DNA of 64,000 nt, taken from the NCBI RefSeq assembly GCF_024137965.1, contig NZ_CP099975.1:186001-250000 (forward strand). The letters are read 5' to 3'. Position numbers and translations under genes: made by a program. The first letter of the stretch is position 1. Every line of letters begins with the position of its first letter. The notes under the pieces were generated by a model. That model was given only the letters and a program-made list of their open reading frames with translations. It did no database searches and was not told the DNA's origin. This DNA comes from Halomonas sp. Y3 (GTDB lineage Bacteria > Pseudomonadota > Gammaproteobacteria > Pseudomonadales > Halomonadaceae). Positions 54,755 through 63,547 of this stretch are shown here, piece after piece.

Positions 54755-55528
54755 TCAGAGGCGCATCTCGATGCCGCGCTCGGCCATATAGCGCTTGGCC
54801 TCGGGGATGGTGTACTCGCCGAAGTGGAAGATGCTGGCGGCCAGCACCGCATCGGCGCCGCCCTCGAGCACACCCTCCACCAGGTGGTCGAGGTTGCCGA
54901 CCCCGCCGGAAGCGATCACCGGCACGCCCACCGCATCGGTGATGGCGCGGGTCACGCCCAGGTCGAAGCCGGCCTTGGTGCCGTCGCGGTCCATGCTGGT
55001 GAGCAGCAGCTCACCGGCGCCGTACGCCACCATCTTCTTCGCCCACTCCACGGCGTCAAGCCCCGTGGGGCGGCGCCCGCCGTGGGTGAAGATCTCCCAG
55101 CGCGGCGTCTCGCCCTCGGCGGAGACCCGCTTGGCGTCGATAGCCACCACGATGCACTGGCTGCCGAAGCGTTCGGCGGCCTCGCGCACGAAATCGGGGT
55201 TGGTCACCGCGGCGGTGTTGATGGAGACCTTGTCGGCGCCGGCGTTGAGCATGGTGCGGATGTCATCGCAGGTGCGGATGCCGCCGCCCACGGTGAGGGG
55301 AATGAAGACCTCGCCGGCGATGCGCTCCACCATCTCCACGGTGGTGTCACGGTCCTCGTGGCTCGCCGTGATGTCGAGGAAGGTAATCTCGTCGGCGCCC
55401 TGCTGGTTGTAGCGCTGGGCGATCTCCACCGGGTCACCGGCGTCGCGAATGCCGATGAAGTTGACGCCCTTGACCACGCGGCCGGCGTCGACGTCGAGGC
55501 AGGGGATGATGCGCTTGGCGAGTCCCAT
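54755..55528 (-). CDS. hisF: Imidazole glycerol phosphate synthase cyclase subunit HisF
   Basis: TIM barrel that cyclises PRFAR with ammonia from HisH. The catalytic Asp is in [17 protein letters not shown] near the N-terminus, and VVAIDAKRV and [16 protein letters not shown] mark the second. Length is 257 residues with start ATG 55528. It lies one base from hisA. Confidence 0.97.
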   Translation of the reverse strand: MGLAKRIIPCLDVDAGRVVKGVNFIGIRDAGDPVEIAQRYNQQGADEITFLDITASHEDRDTTVEMVERIAGEVFIPLTVGGGIRTCDDIRTMLNAGADKVSINTAAVTNPDFVREAAERFGSQCIVVAIDAKRVSAEGETPRWEIFTHGGRRPTGLDAVEWAKKMVAYGAGELLLTSMDRDGTKAGFDLGVTRAITDAVGVPVIASGGVGNLDHLVEGVLEGGADAVLAASIFHFGEYTIPEAKRYMAERGIEMRL

Positions 55529-55529
55529 C

Positions 55530-56279
55530 TCAGGCTCCTTTCGCGGCGGTGAGTTCATCGCAGAGCCGCTGCCCTTCGGCGACATCCAGGCTGCCCTCAT
55601 AGATGGCTCGGCCGGTGATGGCGCCCAGGATGCCGGGCTCGCCGGCGGCCACCAGGGCGCGCAGGTCGTCGAGGTTGGTGACGCCGCCGGAGGCGATCAC
55701 CGGCAGGCCGCCGTCCCGGGCCAGGGCCGCGGTGGCCTCCACGTTGACGCCGTTCATCATGCCGTCTCGGGCGATATCGGTGTAGACGATGCTGGAGACG
55801 CCGTCGTCGGCGAAGCGCTTGGCGAGATCCACGGCCTTCACCTGGGAGACCTCGGCCCAGCCGTCGGTGGCCACGAAGCCGTCATGGGCATCCAGGCCGA
55901 CGATCACATGGCCCGGGAAGGCGCGGCACATCTCGCCGACGAAGGCGGGCTCCTTGACCGCCTTGGTGCCGATGATCACATAGGAGACGCCGGCGGCCAG
56001 GTAGTGCTCGATGGTCTCGGCGGAGCGGATGCCACCGCCGATCTGGATCGGCAGCTCGGGAAAGCGGCGGGCGATGGCGGTGACCGCCTCGCCGTTGACC
56101 GGCTTGCCCTCGAAGGCGCCGTTGAGATCCACCAGATGCAGGCGGCGGGCGCCGGCCTTCACCCAGCGCTCGGCCATGGCCACGGGGTCGTCGCCGTAGG
56201 TGGTGGCCTCGTCCATGCGGCCCTGCTTCAGGCGCACGCACTGGCCGTCCTTGAGATCGATGGCGGGAATCACCAGCAT
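55530..56279 (-). CDS. hisA: Phosphoribosyl-ProFAR isomerase HisA
   Basis: TIM-barrel isomerase of histidine synthesis. [19 protein letters not shown] holds the N-terminal catalytic Asp; [17 protein letters not shown] and [15 protein letters not shown] carry the second. Length is 249 residues. Third gene of the hisB-H-A-F run. Confidence 0.97.
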   Translation of the reverse strand: MLVIPAIDLKDGQCVRLKQGRMDEATTYGDDPVAMAERWVKAGARRLHLVDLNGAFEGKPVNGEAVTAIARRFPELPIQIGGGIRSAETIEHYLAAGVSYVIIGTKAVKEPAFVGEMCRAFPGHVIVGLDAHDGFVATDGWAEVSQVKAVDLAKRFADDGVSSIVYTDIARDGMMNGVNVEATAALARDGGLPVIASGGVTNLDDLRALVAAGEPGILGAITGRAIYEGSLDVAEGQRLCDELTAAKGA

Positions 56280-56330
56280 GTCCAGCTCCTCTTGGGGGCC
56301 TCAGCGGGCCCCGGTTGAAAATCGTGGTCG

Positions 56331-56407
56331 GGCTCAGGGCGCCCAGGTGACCCGGCGCGGCTCAGGGCGCCCAGGTGACCCGGCGCGGCTCAGGGCGCCC
56401 AGGTGAC
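56331..56407. repeat. 28-bp direct repeat, 2.75 copies, containing the 3' end of hisH
   Basis: Units start at 56331, 56359 and 56387, identical until the last copy enters the hisH coding sequence. Each unit contains the last codons and stop of hisH (VTWAP-stop, minus strand) plus GCGCCGG. Only the 56390 copy is used as the stop; the other two lie in the hisH-hisA gap. It looks like recent slippage or unequal exchange. Confidence 0.95.
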
Positions 56408-57031
56408 AAAGTTCTCGAGCAGCTTGAGGCCGGCCCGGGAGCTCTTCTCCGGGTGGAACTGCACGGCGAAGGTGGCGTCGCGGCCGATGGCCACGTGGGC
56501 CTGCACCCGACCATAGTCGGTGGTGCCGAAGACGGTGGCGTCCTCGGCCGCCTCGACGTAGTAGCTGTGTACGAAGTAGAAGTGCTCATCCTGGTCGATA
56601 TCGGCCCACAGCGGGTGGTCGCGGTGCTGGTGCACCAGATTCCAGCCCATGTGCGGCACCTTGAGTCGCTGGTCGTGGTCGTTGCGCATCTCGGCGGGGA
56701 AACGTTTCACCTGGCCGCCGATGAAGCCCAGGCAGTCGATGCCGCCGTTCTCCTCGCTGCGGTCGAGCAGCATCTGCTGGCCCACGCAGATGCCCAGCAG
56801 CGGCTTCTCCTGGCGAGCCAGCAGCTCCTCCACCAGGCCGCGCAGCTCGGTCTTCTCGAGCTCGCCCATGCAGTCCCGGATCGCCCCCTGGCCGGGCAGC
56901 ACCAGACGCGTGGCGCCCAGGATGCGGCGGGGGTCGCGGGTCACCACCACGTTCTCGTGGGTGACGTGCTCCAGGGCCTTGGCAACCGAATGCAGGTTGC
57001 CCATTCCGTAGTCGATGACGGCGATGGTCAT
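56390..57031 (-). CDS. hisH: Imidazole glycerol phosphate synthase glutaminase subunit HisH
   Basis: Supplies ammonia to HisF. Class I amidotransferase with catalytic Cys82 (LLGICVGQQ), His193 and Glu195 (VQFHPEKS), and VIDYGMGNLHSV at the N-terminus. Length is 213 residues. Its last codons are duplicated downstream as a 28-bp repeat. Confidence 0.97.
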   Translation of the reverse strand: MTIAVIDYGMGNLHSVAKALEHVTHENVVVTRDPRRILGATRLVLPGQGAIRDCMGELEKTELRGLVEELLARQEKPLLGICVGQQMLLDRSEENGGIDCLGFIGGQVKRFPAEMRNDHDQRLKVPHMGWNLVHQHRDHPLWADIDQDEHFYFVHSYYVEAAEDATVFGTTDYGRVQAHVAIGRDATFAVQFHPEKSSRAGLKLLENFVTWAP

Positions 57032-57071
57032 GGGGCGCTTCTCCTGGCGGCGTGGGGCTTGGGGTTCAGGT

Positions 57072-57665
57072 TCACAGGCAGCCCTTGGTGGAGGGCATCT
57101 GGCCGGCCATGCGGGGGTCCTCTTCCAGGGCCATGCGCAGGGCGCGGCCGAAGGCCTTGAAGATGGTTTCCGCCTGGTGGTGGGCATTGAAGCCCTTCAG
57201 GTTGTCGATATGCAGGGTGACCATGCCGTGGTTGACGAAGCCCTGGAAGAACTCCCAGAAGAGCTGGGTGTCTAGGCGGCCGATGGCGGCACGGGTGAAC
57301 TCCACGTCCATGAACAGGCCGGGGCGGCCGGAGAAGTCCACCACCACTCGGGAGAGCGCCTCGTCCAGGGGCACATAGGCGTGGCCGTAGCGGCGGATGC
57401 CGCGCTTGTCGCCCACCGCCCGGGCGAAGGCCTGCCCCAGGGTGATGCCCAGGTCTTCGACGGTGTGGTGGTCGTCGATATGCAGGTCGCCCTCGGCCTT
57501 GATGTCGAGGTCGATCAGGCCGTGGCGGGCCACCTGGTCGAGCATGTGATCGAGGAAGGGCACGCCGGTCTCGCAGGCCAGCTTGCCGGTGCCATCGAGG
57601 TTGACGGTGACGGTGATCCGGGTCTCCTGGGTGTCACGGCTGACCGTGGCGATACGCTCGGACAT
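57072..57665 (-). CDS. hisB: Imidazoleglycerol-phosphate dehydratase HisB
   Basis: Dehydrates IGP to imidazole-acetol phosphate. Two manganese-binding histidine motifs are visible, DDHHTVED and NAHHQAE, as well as [13 protein letters not shown]. The 197-residue protein lacks the fused histidinol phosphatase of enterics. First gene of the hisBHAF set; 40 bases separate it from hisH. Confidence 0.97.
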   Translation of the reverse strand: MSERIATVSRDTQETRITVTVNLDGTGKLACETGVPFLDHMLDQVARHGLIDLDIKAEGDLHIDDHHTVEDLGITLGQAFARAVGDKRGIRRYGHAYVPLDEALSRVVVDFSGRPGLFMDVEFTRAAIGRLDTQLFWEFFQGFVNHGMVTLHIDNLKGFNAHHQAETIFKAFGRALRMALEEDPRMAGQMPSTKGCL

Positions 57666-57857
57666 TGAGGCTTCTCCAGCGCCTGGGCGCGTGTCGAGGC
57701 GGGCCGCTGGAGCAGCGACCCGCATAAACGGGGGTGGCGGCGGGCCTCACCCGCGGCCGCAAAACAGCCATTATAGAGAATCGCCGACCCCATCCGCTAC
57801 AATGCCCCCCAATGCGCGGCGGCGACCCTCGCCGCCCCGGCCCAGGGAGACCCATCT

Positions 57858-58307
57858 ATGCCGGTGACTCTTCACCCCGTCGACCGAGCCGCCTGGGAAG
57901 CGGACGCCCAGGCGCGGCTCGACCTGTCCCGTATCTATGCCGATGCCCCCCCCGAGCGTCTGCCCGCTTCGGCGGACGCCTTTATCGAGGAGCATCTGGG
58001 GGAGGGCGGCTGTTTCCTCTGCGCGCGCTTCAACGACCGCCTGATCGGCGCCGTGGCCCAGCGGGATGACGGTGAGGCCTGGTGGCTATCGCACTTCTGC
58101 ATTCGCAAGCCGACCCGGCGCCGCGGCGTTGGCACCCGGCTGCTGACCCTGGTGGGGCAGTCGGCCCATGGGGCGGGCAGGCCGCTGCGTGCCGAGCTGG
58201 ATCAGCTGCGTATGGCCGACCAGGTGCTGCTGGTGCGCCTGGGCTACCGGCTCGAGCAGCGCGATGGCTTCCATGAGCTGCACCTGCCCGAGGAGTGTCA
58301 GCGATGA
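57858..58307 (+). CDS. GNAT-fold protein resembling PanZ/PanM (PanD maturation factor)
   Basis: 149 residues with the acetyl-CoA loop RRRGVGTRLL. The sequence LDLSRIYADAPPERL, CARFNDRLIGAVAQRD and WLSHFCIRKPTRRRGVG resembles PanZ, which binds acetyl-CoA and triggers PanD self-cleavage while limiting CoA synthesis. An ordinary N-acetyltransferase is the alternative. Divergent from hisB; its stop overlaps the following AsmA gene by four bases. Confidence 0.65.
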   Translation: MPVTLHPVDRAAWEADAQARLDLSRIYADAPPERLPASADAFIEEHLGEGGCFLCARFNDRLIGAVAQRDDGEAWWLSHFCIRKPTRRRGVGTRLLTLVGQSAHGAGRPLRAELDQLRMADQVLLVRLGYRLEQRDGFHELHLPEECQR

Positions 58308-60655
58308 AGCGTGTGCTGAGTACCCTGCTGGCCGCCATCGGCATCCTTGCCGTGCTGGCCGTGGCCGCCGTGGTCTATGTCACCACCTTCTTCGACCCCG
58401 AGGATCTCAAGCCGCGACTGATCGAGGTGGTGCGCGAGCAGAGCGGCCTGGAGCTGGCGCTGGAGGGCCCCCTGACCTGGTCCTTCTACCCGCGGCTAGG
58501 CGTCGGGGTCGAGAAGGCCGATGCCTGGCTGCCCGACCAGGCGGTGAGCGAAGAGGCCTCTTTCGTGGCCTTTCGCCGTGCCGAGGTGAGCCTGGCCTTC
58601 GCCCCCCTGCTGCGGGGTGAGGTCGCCATCGATGGCATGACCCTGGAGGGCATGCGCCTGAACCTCGAGCGCGACGAGACGGGCCGTGGCAACTGGGAAA
58701 CCCTGATGGAGCGCCTGGCCGAGCGCAGCGAGGCCGCCGAGGAGGTGCTGGCCCCGGCCAGCGCCACGACCGGGCCGGTGCCGGATGTCCAGAGTGGCCT
58801 GCGGGTGGCGCTCAATATCGCCAGCGTACAGGTGCGCGATGGGGAGGTGAGCTATCGGGACCTGGGGGCAGACCAGGAGCTGCGCCTGGAGAACCTGGCG
58901 GTGACCGGCAGCAACGTCAATCCGCGTAACGCCTTCCCGCTGCGCGCCAGCTTCCGCCTGGTCCGCTACGACGACCTGGAGTGGCAGGCCGAGGAGTTGC
59001 CCCCGCGCCTGGCCAGCGATGTCACCCTCGAGGGGCGGGCCACCCTGGGCCTGGCAGAGCGCCGCTACCTGCTCGACGGGCTCTCCCTGACCACGGCCAG
59101 CCGGCTGGCGGCAGTGGAGGGGGAGCAGAAGCTGAACCTGCAGGGCAGCCAGCTGCGCCTGGACGCCCTGGAGCGCCGCCTGCACCTCGAGGACGGTCGC
59201 CTGGAGTCCACGCTGCGCCATCCGGCGCTGGGCAGCGCGCCGCTGCCGCTCTCCATGACCTTCGCCCTGGAGGCCGACCTTCAGGAAGAGACCGCCCGCC
59301 TGCGCGACCTCGAGCTGAGCGGCGAACATGGCCTGAGGCTGAGCGGCAACCTCAATGTCAGTCAGCTGCTGGAGGCCCCCGCCTATGATGGCCAGGTGCG
59401 CCTGGCCCCCTTCTCGCTGCGCCCCTGGCTCGACCGGTTCGACAGTCTGCCGACGACCGCCGACGCCGAGGCGCTCACCGACGTGGCGCTGACCAGCTCC
59501 CTGCAGGGTGATCTGTCGCGGCTCGAGCTGCCTGGCCTGACCCTGATCCTGGACGGCAGCACCTTTACCGGGCGCTTGGCGGCGGGTCTGGACGGCCATG
59601 CCCTCGACTTCGACCTGCAGGGGGACCGCCTGGACCTGGACGCCTACCTGCCGTCGACACCGCCCGCCGACGCGCGCGCCTCCACCGGCTTGCCCACCAT
59701 TGCCAGGGCCCATGCCCAGGAGCCGGGCAACCTGGTGCCGGCGGAGTGGCTCGCCGAGCTGGCGCTGAGGGGCGAGTTGCGGCTGGGCTTGCTGGGGCTC
59801 GGAGGGCTCGAGTTCCGCGACGTCGACCTGGCCCTGGAGGGGGGCGACGGCCGCCAGCGCCTCAGTCGCTTCGAGGCCGGCTTCTACGAGGGCAGCCTGG
59901 CCGCCAGCGGCGAGCTTGACCTGACCCGCGACCCGATCCGCTGGCAGCTCGAGCCGCGCATCGAGCGGGTGCGTGCCGATGAGCTGCTCGAGGCGCTGGG
60001 CGACGAGAAGGCCCCGCTGCGCGGGCGCTTCTCCGCCCAGGGTGAGCTGACCACCCGGGGTAATACCTGGCCCGCGCTCAAGCGCCATCTCGATGGCCGC
60101 GTCGAGTCTCGTATCGACGACGGCGCCATTTTTGACGTCAACGTCTCCCGGGAGCTGTGCACCGCGGTGGCGGCCCTGGAGGGGCGCGAGACCACCCGCG
60201 ACTGGCATCCGGATACCCGCTTCGATGAGGCCGGCGCCACCTTCGTCATCCGCGACGGCACCGCCAGCAGCGATGACCTGCTGATCACCCTGCCCGGTAT
60301 CGAGATGGGCGGCGAGGGCTGGCTCGACCTCACCAGCGAGCGCTTCGAGCTGCGTGCCGCGGCCCGCTTCGTGGATACCGCCGATGCGGCCTGCCGGGTC
60401 AACCCGCGGCTCGAGCGGCTTCCCTTCCCGGTGCGCTGCGAGGGGAGCCTCTCCGGCGAGCGCAGCGAGTGGTGCCGCTTCGACCGCGCGGCCTTCCAGT
60501 CCGCCATCGGCGAGGCGCTGCGCGACGAGCTGGGAAGCCGGGCCGGCGAGGAGCTGGAGCGTCGCCTCGAGGGCACCCTTGAGCGCCTCGATGAGCGGGT
60601 CGGCGAGGGTGCCGGCCGGGAACTCCGCGACGCCCTGCGCGGTCTCTTGAATTGA
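58304..60655 (+). CDS. AsmA family protein
   Basis: 783 residues with an N-terminal membrane helix (about 6-28) anchoring a long periplasmic beta-rich domain, starting FFDPEDLKPRLIEVVREQSG and with the C-terminal FDVNVSRELCTAVAALEGRET and VNPRLERLPFPVRCEGSLSGE of the AsmA C-domain. AsmA-like proteins are proposed to bridge the periplasm for phospholipid transport to the outer membrane. Start ATG 58304 overlaps the preceding stop; GAGGAG at 58290-58295 precedes it. Confidence 0.9.
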   Translation: MKRVLSTLLAAIGILAVLAVAAVVYVTTFFDPEDLKPRLIEVVREQSGLELALEGPLTWSFYPRLGVGVEKADAWLPDQAVSEEASFVAFRRAEVSLAFAPLLRGEVAIDGMTLEGMRLNLERDETGRGNWETLMERLAERSEAAEEVLAPASATTGPVPDVQSGLRVALNIASVQVRDGEVSYRDLGADQELRLENLAVTGSNVNPRNAFPLRASFRLVRYDDLEWQAEELPPRLASDVTLEGRATLGLAERRYLLDGLSLTTASRLAAVEGEQKLNLQGSQLRLDALERRLHLEDGRLESTLRHPALGSAPLPLSMTFALEADLQEETARLRDLELSGEHGLRLSGNLNVSQLLEAPAYDGQVRLAPFSLRPWLDRFDSLPTTADAEALTDVALTSSLQGDLSRLELPGLTLILDGSTFTGRLAAGLDGHALDFDLQGDRLDLDAYLPSTPPADARASTGLPTIARAHAQEPGNLVPAEWLAELALRGELRLGLLGLGGLEFRDVDLALEGGDGRQRLSRFEAGFYEGSLAASGELDLTRDPIRWQLEPRIERVRADELLEALGDEKAPLRGRFSAQGELTTRGNTWPALKRHLDGRVESRIDDGAIFDVNVSRELCTAVAALEGRETTRDWHPDTRFDEAGATFVIRDGTASSDDLLITLPGIEMGGEGWLDLTSERFELRAAARFVDTADAACRVNPRLERLPFPVRCEGSLSGERSEWCRFDRAAFQSAIGEALRDELGSRAGEELERRLEGTLERLDERVGEGAGRELRDALRGLLN

Positions 60656-60734
60656 GCAACGTCAGTCCCTGCGCCGGCATCCCTGTCGGCGCTTTTTTAT
60701 GCCCGTCCGCTTTTCCACACAGGAGGGAGCCCCG

Positions 60735-61823
60735 ATGACGGAAGCACCAGCCCCGGTGCTGCCCGCCGCCGCTTTCCAGCGGCGCCTGCTGGAGTGGTTC
60801 GACGACCACGGCCGCCACGACCTGCCCTGGCAGCAGGCGCGCACCCCCTATCGGGTGTGGGTCTCGGAGATCATGCTGCAACAGACCCAGGTCACCACCG
60901 TGATCCCCTACTTCGAGCGCTTTATGGCTCGGTTTCCTGATGTTGCCGCTCTGGCAGAAGCAGAGCAGGACGAGGTGCTGCACCTCTGGACGGGGCTCGG
61001 CTACTACGCCCGGGGGCGCAACCTGCACAAGGCGGCCGGCGTGATCCTCGACGCGCATGGCGGCGAGTTCCCCATGGAGATCGAGGCGCTGGCCGCGCTG
61101 CCCGGCATCGGCCGCTCCACTGCGGGGGCCATCATCGCCCAGAGCAGCGGGCGCCGGGCGGTGATCCTCGACGGCAACGTCAAGCGCAGCCTGGCCCGCC
61201 TGCATGCGGTGGAGGGCTGGCCCGGCCGCCCGGCGGTGGAGCGTCGCCTGTGGGCGCTGGCCGAGCACTACACGCCCGATGAGCGCCTGGTCGACTATAC
61301 CCAGGCGATGATGGACCTGGGGGCCACGCTATGCCGCCGAGGCACCCCGGCGTGCGGGCGCTGTCCCTTCGCGGACGTCTGCGTGGCCCACGCCCGCGGC
61401 GAGGAGCGCCGCTTCCCCGAGTCGAAGCCGAGCAAGGCGCTACCCACCCGGACCACTCGCATGCTGCTGCTGCGCGATGCCCGGGGGAGGGTGCTGCTCG
61501 AACGGCGGCCGGCCAGTGGCCTCTGGGGCGGGCTCTGGAGCCTGCCCCAGTTCGACGACCAGGCGGCGCTTCAGGCCTGGCTCGATACCCAGGCCCCGGG
61601 CAGCCGGCTGGAGGCCTCGCAAACGCCCTTCACCCACGTCTTTAGCCATTTCCGCCTGGAGATCACCCCGCAGCCGGCGAGGATCGGCGCCCTGGATTCG
61701 GTGGGCGAGGCCCGGCGCTGGTACGATCCACAGGATCCCGACAGCATCGGCCTGGCGGCGCCGGTCAAGGCCCTGCTGGACTCGCTGTCGCCCTTTTCGC
61801 TCACTGCACCGGCGGGCCCCTGA
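60735..61823 (+). CDS. mutY: A/G-specific adenine glycosylase MutY
   Basis: Removes adenine opposite 8-oxoguanine. Catalytic Glu45 lies in VSEIMLQQTQV, the helix-hairpin-helix GPD reads LPGIGRSTAGAIIA with LDGNVKR, and the 4Fe-4S cluster ligands are C-x6-C-x2-C-x5-C (CRRGTPACGRCPFADVC). The C-terminal NUDIX-like domain (about 230-350) recognises 8-oxoG. Length is 362 residues. AGGAGGGAG precedes ATG 60735. Confidence 0.96.
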   Translation: MTEAPAPVLPAAAFQRRLLEWFDDHGRHDLPWQQARTPYRVWVSEIMLQQTQVTTVIPYFERFMARFPDVAALAEAEQDEVLHLWTGLGYYARGRNLHKAAGVILDAHGGEFPMEIEALAALPGIGRSTAGAIIAQSSGRRAVILDGNVKRSLARLHAVEGWPGRPAVERRLWALAEHYTPDERLVDYTQAMMDLGATLCRRGTPACGRCPFADVCVAHARGEERRFPESKPSKALPTRTTRMLLLRDARGRVLLERRPASGLWGGLWSLPQFDDQAALQAWLDTQAPGSRLEASQTPFTHVFSHFRLEITPQPARIGALDSVGEARRWYDPQDPDSIGLAAPVKALLDSLSPFSLTAPAGP

Positions 61824-61849
61824 TCCCCGGTCCACACGAGGAGAGTCCC

Positions 61850-62122
61850 ATGAGCCAGACCGTCTTCTGTCGCAAGTACCAGCAAGAGCTCGAGGCCCTG
61901 CCGTTTCCGCCCCTGCCCGGCAAGAAGGGGCAGGAGATCCAGGCCAGCGTGTCGAGGCAGGCCTGGGAGGAGTGGCAGGCACTGCAGACCCGCCTGATCA
62001 ACGAGAAGCACCTCAACATGCTCGAGCCGTCGGCCCGGGAGTACCTGATGGAGCAGATGGAGCGCTTCCTGGACAACCGCGAGACCGACCAGGCGGAGGG
62101 CTACGTGCCGCGGGAGAGCTGA
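61850..62122 (+). CDS. yggX: Probable Fe(2+)-trafficking protein YggX
   Basis: 90 residues; MSQTVFCRKYQQELEALPFPP and NEKHLNMLEPSAREYLMEQM match YggX, with the conserved Cys7. It protects iron-sulfur proteins from oxidants. It lies 26 bases after mutY, the classic mutY-yggX pair. Confidence 0.96.
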   Translation: MSQTVFCRKYQQELEALPFPPLPGKKGQEIQASVSRQAWEEWQALQTRLINEKHLNMLEPSAREYLMEQMERFLDNRETDQAEGYVPRES

Positions 62123-62168
62123 GCCTTGCCCCGGTCCGGCGGCGGCCATCGTTTTGAAACGGAAGGGG

Positions 62169-62199
62169 TTGACGCGGAAAGTCGGTTGGGGTTTAATAC
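62169..62199 (+). promoter_or_regulatory. Sigma70 promoter of the tRNA cluster
   Basis: TTGACG (62169-62174) and TTTAAT (62192-62197), 17-bp spacer; TAATAC two bases on is an alternative -10. Confidence 0.7.
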
Positions 62200-62213
62200 G
62201 CACCGTTGGCAGC

Positions 62214-62289
62214 GGCCAGATAGCTCAGTTGGTAGAGCAGGGGATTGAAAATCCCCGTGTCGGCGGTTCGATTCCGTCTCTGGCCACCA
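62214..62289 (+). tRNA. tRNA-Phe (GAA)
   Basis: 76 bases; acceptor GGCCAGA/TCTGGCC, anticodon loop TTGAAAA with anticodon GAA, encoded CCA. Confidence 0.97.
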
Positions 62290-62295
62290 CACTGC

Positions 62296-62370
62296 TGGGG
62301 TATCGCCAAGTGGTAAGGCACCGGTTTTTGGTATCGGCATTCCCAGGTTCGAATCCTGGTACCCCAGCCA
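62296..62370 (+). tRNA. tRNA-Gln (TTG)
   Basis: 75 bases; TGGGGTA/TACCCCA acceptor, anticodon loop TTTTGGT with anticodon TTG, encoded CCA. Confidence 0.96.
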
Positions 62371-62390
62371 TCGCCAACCTCGATTCCGAA

Positions 62391-62420
62391 AGACCGTGAA
62401 CGTGGGTTCACGGTCTTTCT
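62391..62420 (+). terminator. Terminator after tRNA-Gln
   Basis: AGACCGTGAAC, a short loop, GTTCACGGTCTTTCT. Confidence 0.8.
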
Positions 62421-62466
62421 CGCTCAGAGGATGCTCATCCTCCACGCGAGCCCATCGCGTCGCATT

Positions 62467-62542
<76 letters not shown>

Positions 62543-62680
62543 TCAAACAGTACGCGAAATCAGCAGCTTACGAGCAAGAGTGGAACCCCCGCCTGGCGTG
62601 TCAGTAGACCTGACAGCTTCGTGAAATAGAGACAGATCATCAGCCTCACACTTGTTTCCATCTGGAACCGAGGTGAGGTT

Positions 62681-63547
62681 ATGCGCGTTGTATCCGTTAT
62701 TTCGACCAAGGGCGGGGTCGGCAAGACCACCGTCACTGCCAATCTGGGCGGCCTCCTGGCCGATGCGGGCCTCAGGGTCCTGTTCATCGACCTGGACAGT
62801 CAGCCGACGCTCTCCAGTTACTACCCCCTCCGCACCGAAGCCCCCGGCGGCACCTATGAGCTGATCGCGCTTAGCGACACGGCTCCCGACCGCGTCATAT
62901 CGCAGACGGCCCATCCCAATCTGGATGTAGTGATCTCCAACGATCATGCCGGCCAGCTTCCTCAGCTGCTGCTCAACGCCCCGGACGGCCGTTTCCGGCT
63001 TGCCCAGCTGCTCTCCAATCTGTCGGGCTATGACCTCATCCTGATCGACACCCAGGGGGCGCGCTCCATCACGCTGGAGATGGCGGTCCTGGCTTCCGAT
63101 CACGCTCTCTCTCCCATCACTCCCGAGCTGCTCTCTGCCCGTGAGTTCGTGCGTGGCACCGTTGGCCTGCTGCGCGATCTCGAGGCGCTCAGCCAGTTCA
63201 CCCACCTCTCCGTTCCCCCCGTTTCCGTACTCGTGAATCGCCTGGATGAAACCGCCGATGCGCGGGGCATCCACCAGACGCTGGCAGAGATGTTCGCCGC
63301 CGGCGAGCAGGGCGTCACCGTCATGCAGAGCACCATCCGCGCCGGTGTCGCCTTCCGACAGGCGGCCAGCGCGGGGTTGCCGGCTCACCAGTTCGAGCCG
63401 CGCAAGCCCGCCGGCCGCAAGTCGCCCGCCGCTGCCGACCAGGTCAAGACGATGGCCTGTGAGCTCAACCCCGACTGGCAGCCGCTGATCGACGCCATGG
63501 TCAGCACCACCGCCATGCAGGGAGGCTGCCACGATGAGTGCCATTGA
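62681..63547 (+). CDS. parA: ParA/Soj-family ATPase of the integrative element
   Basis: 288 residues with deviant Walker A KGGVGKTT (10-17), DLDSQPTLSSYYPL and LILIDTQGARSITLE. Such proteins maintain excised ICE DNA, and in PAPI-1 soj is required for retention of the element. GAGGTT precedes ATG 62681. The closely spaced dnaB-like start overlaps its 3' end. Confidence 0.9.
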   Translation: MRVVSVISTKGGVGKTTVTANLGGLLADAGLRVLFIDLDSQPTLSSYYPLRTEAPGGTYELIALSDTAPDRVISQTAHPNLDVVISNDHAGQLPQLLLNAPDGRFRLAQLLSNLSGYDLILIDTQGARSITLEMAVLASDHALSPITPELLSAREFVRGTVGLLRDLEALSQFTHLSVPPVSVLVNRLDETADARGIHQTLAEMFAAGEQGVTVMQSTIRAGVAFRQAASAGLPAHQFEPRKPAGRKSPAAADQVKTMACELNPDWQPLIDAMVSTTAMQGGCHDECH

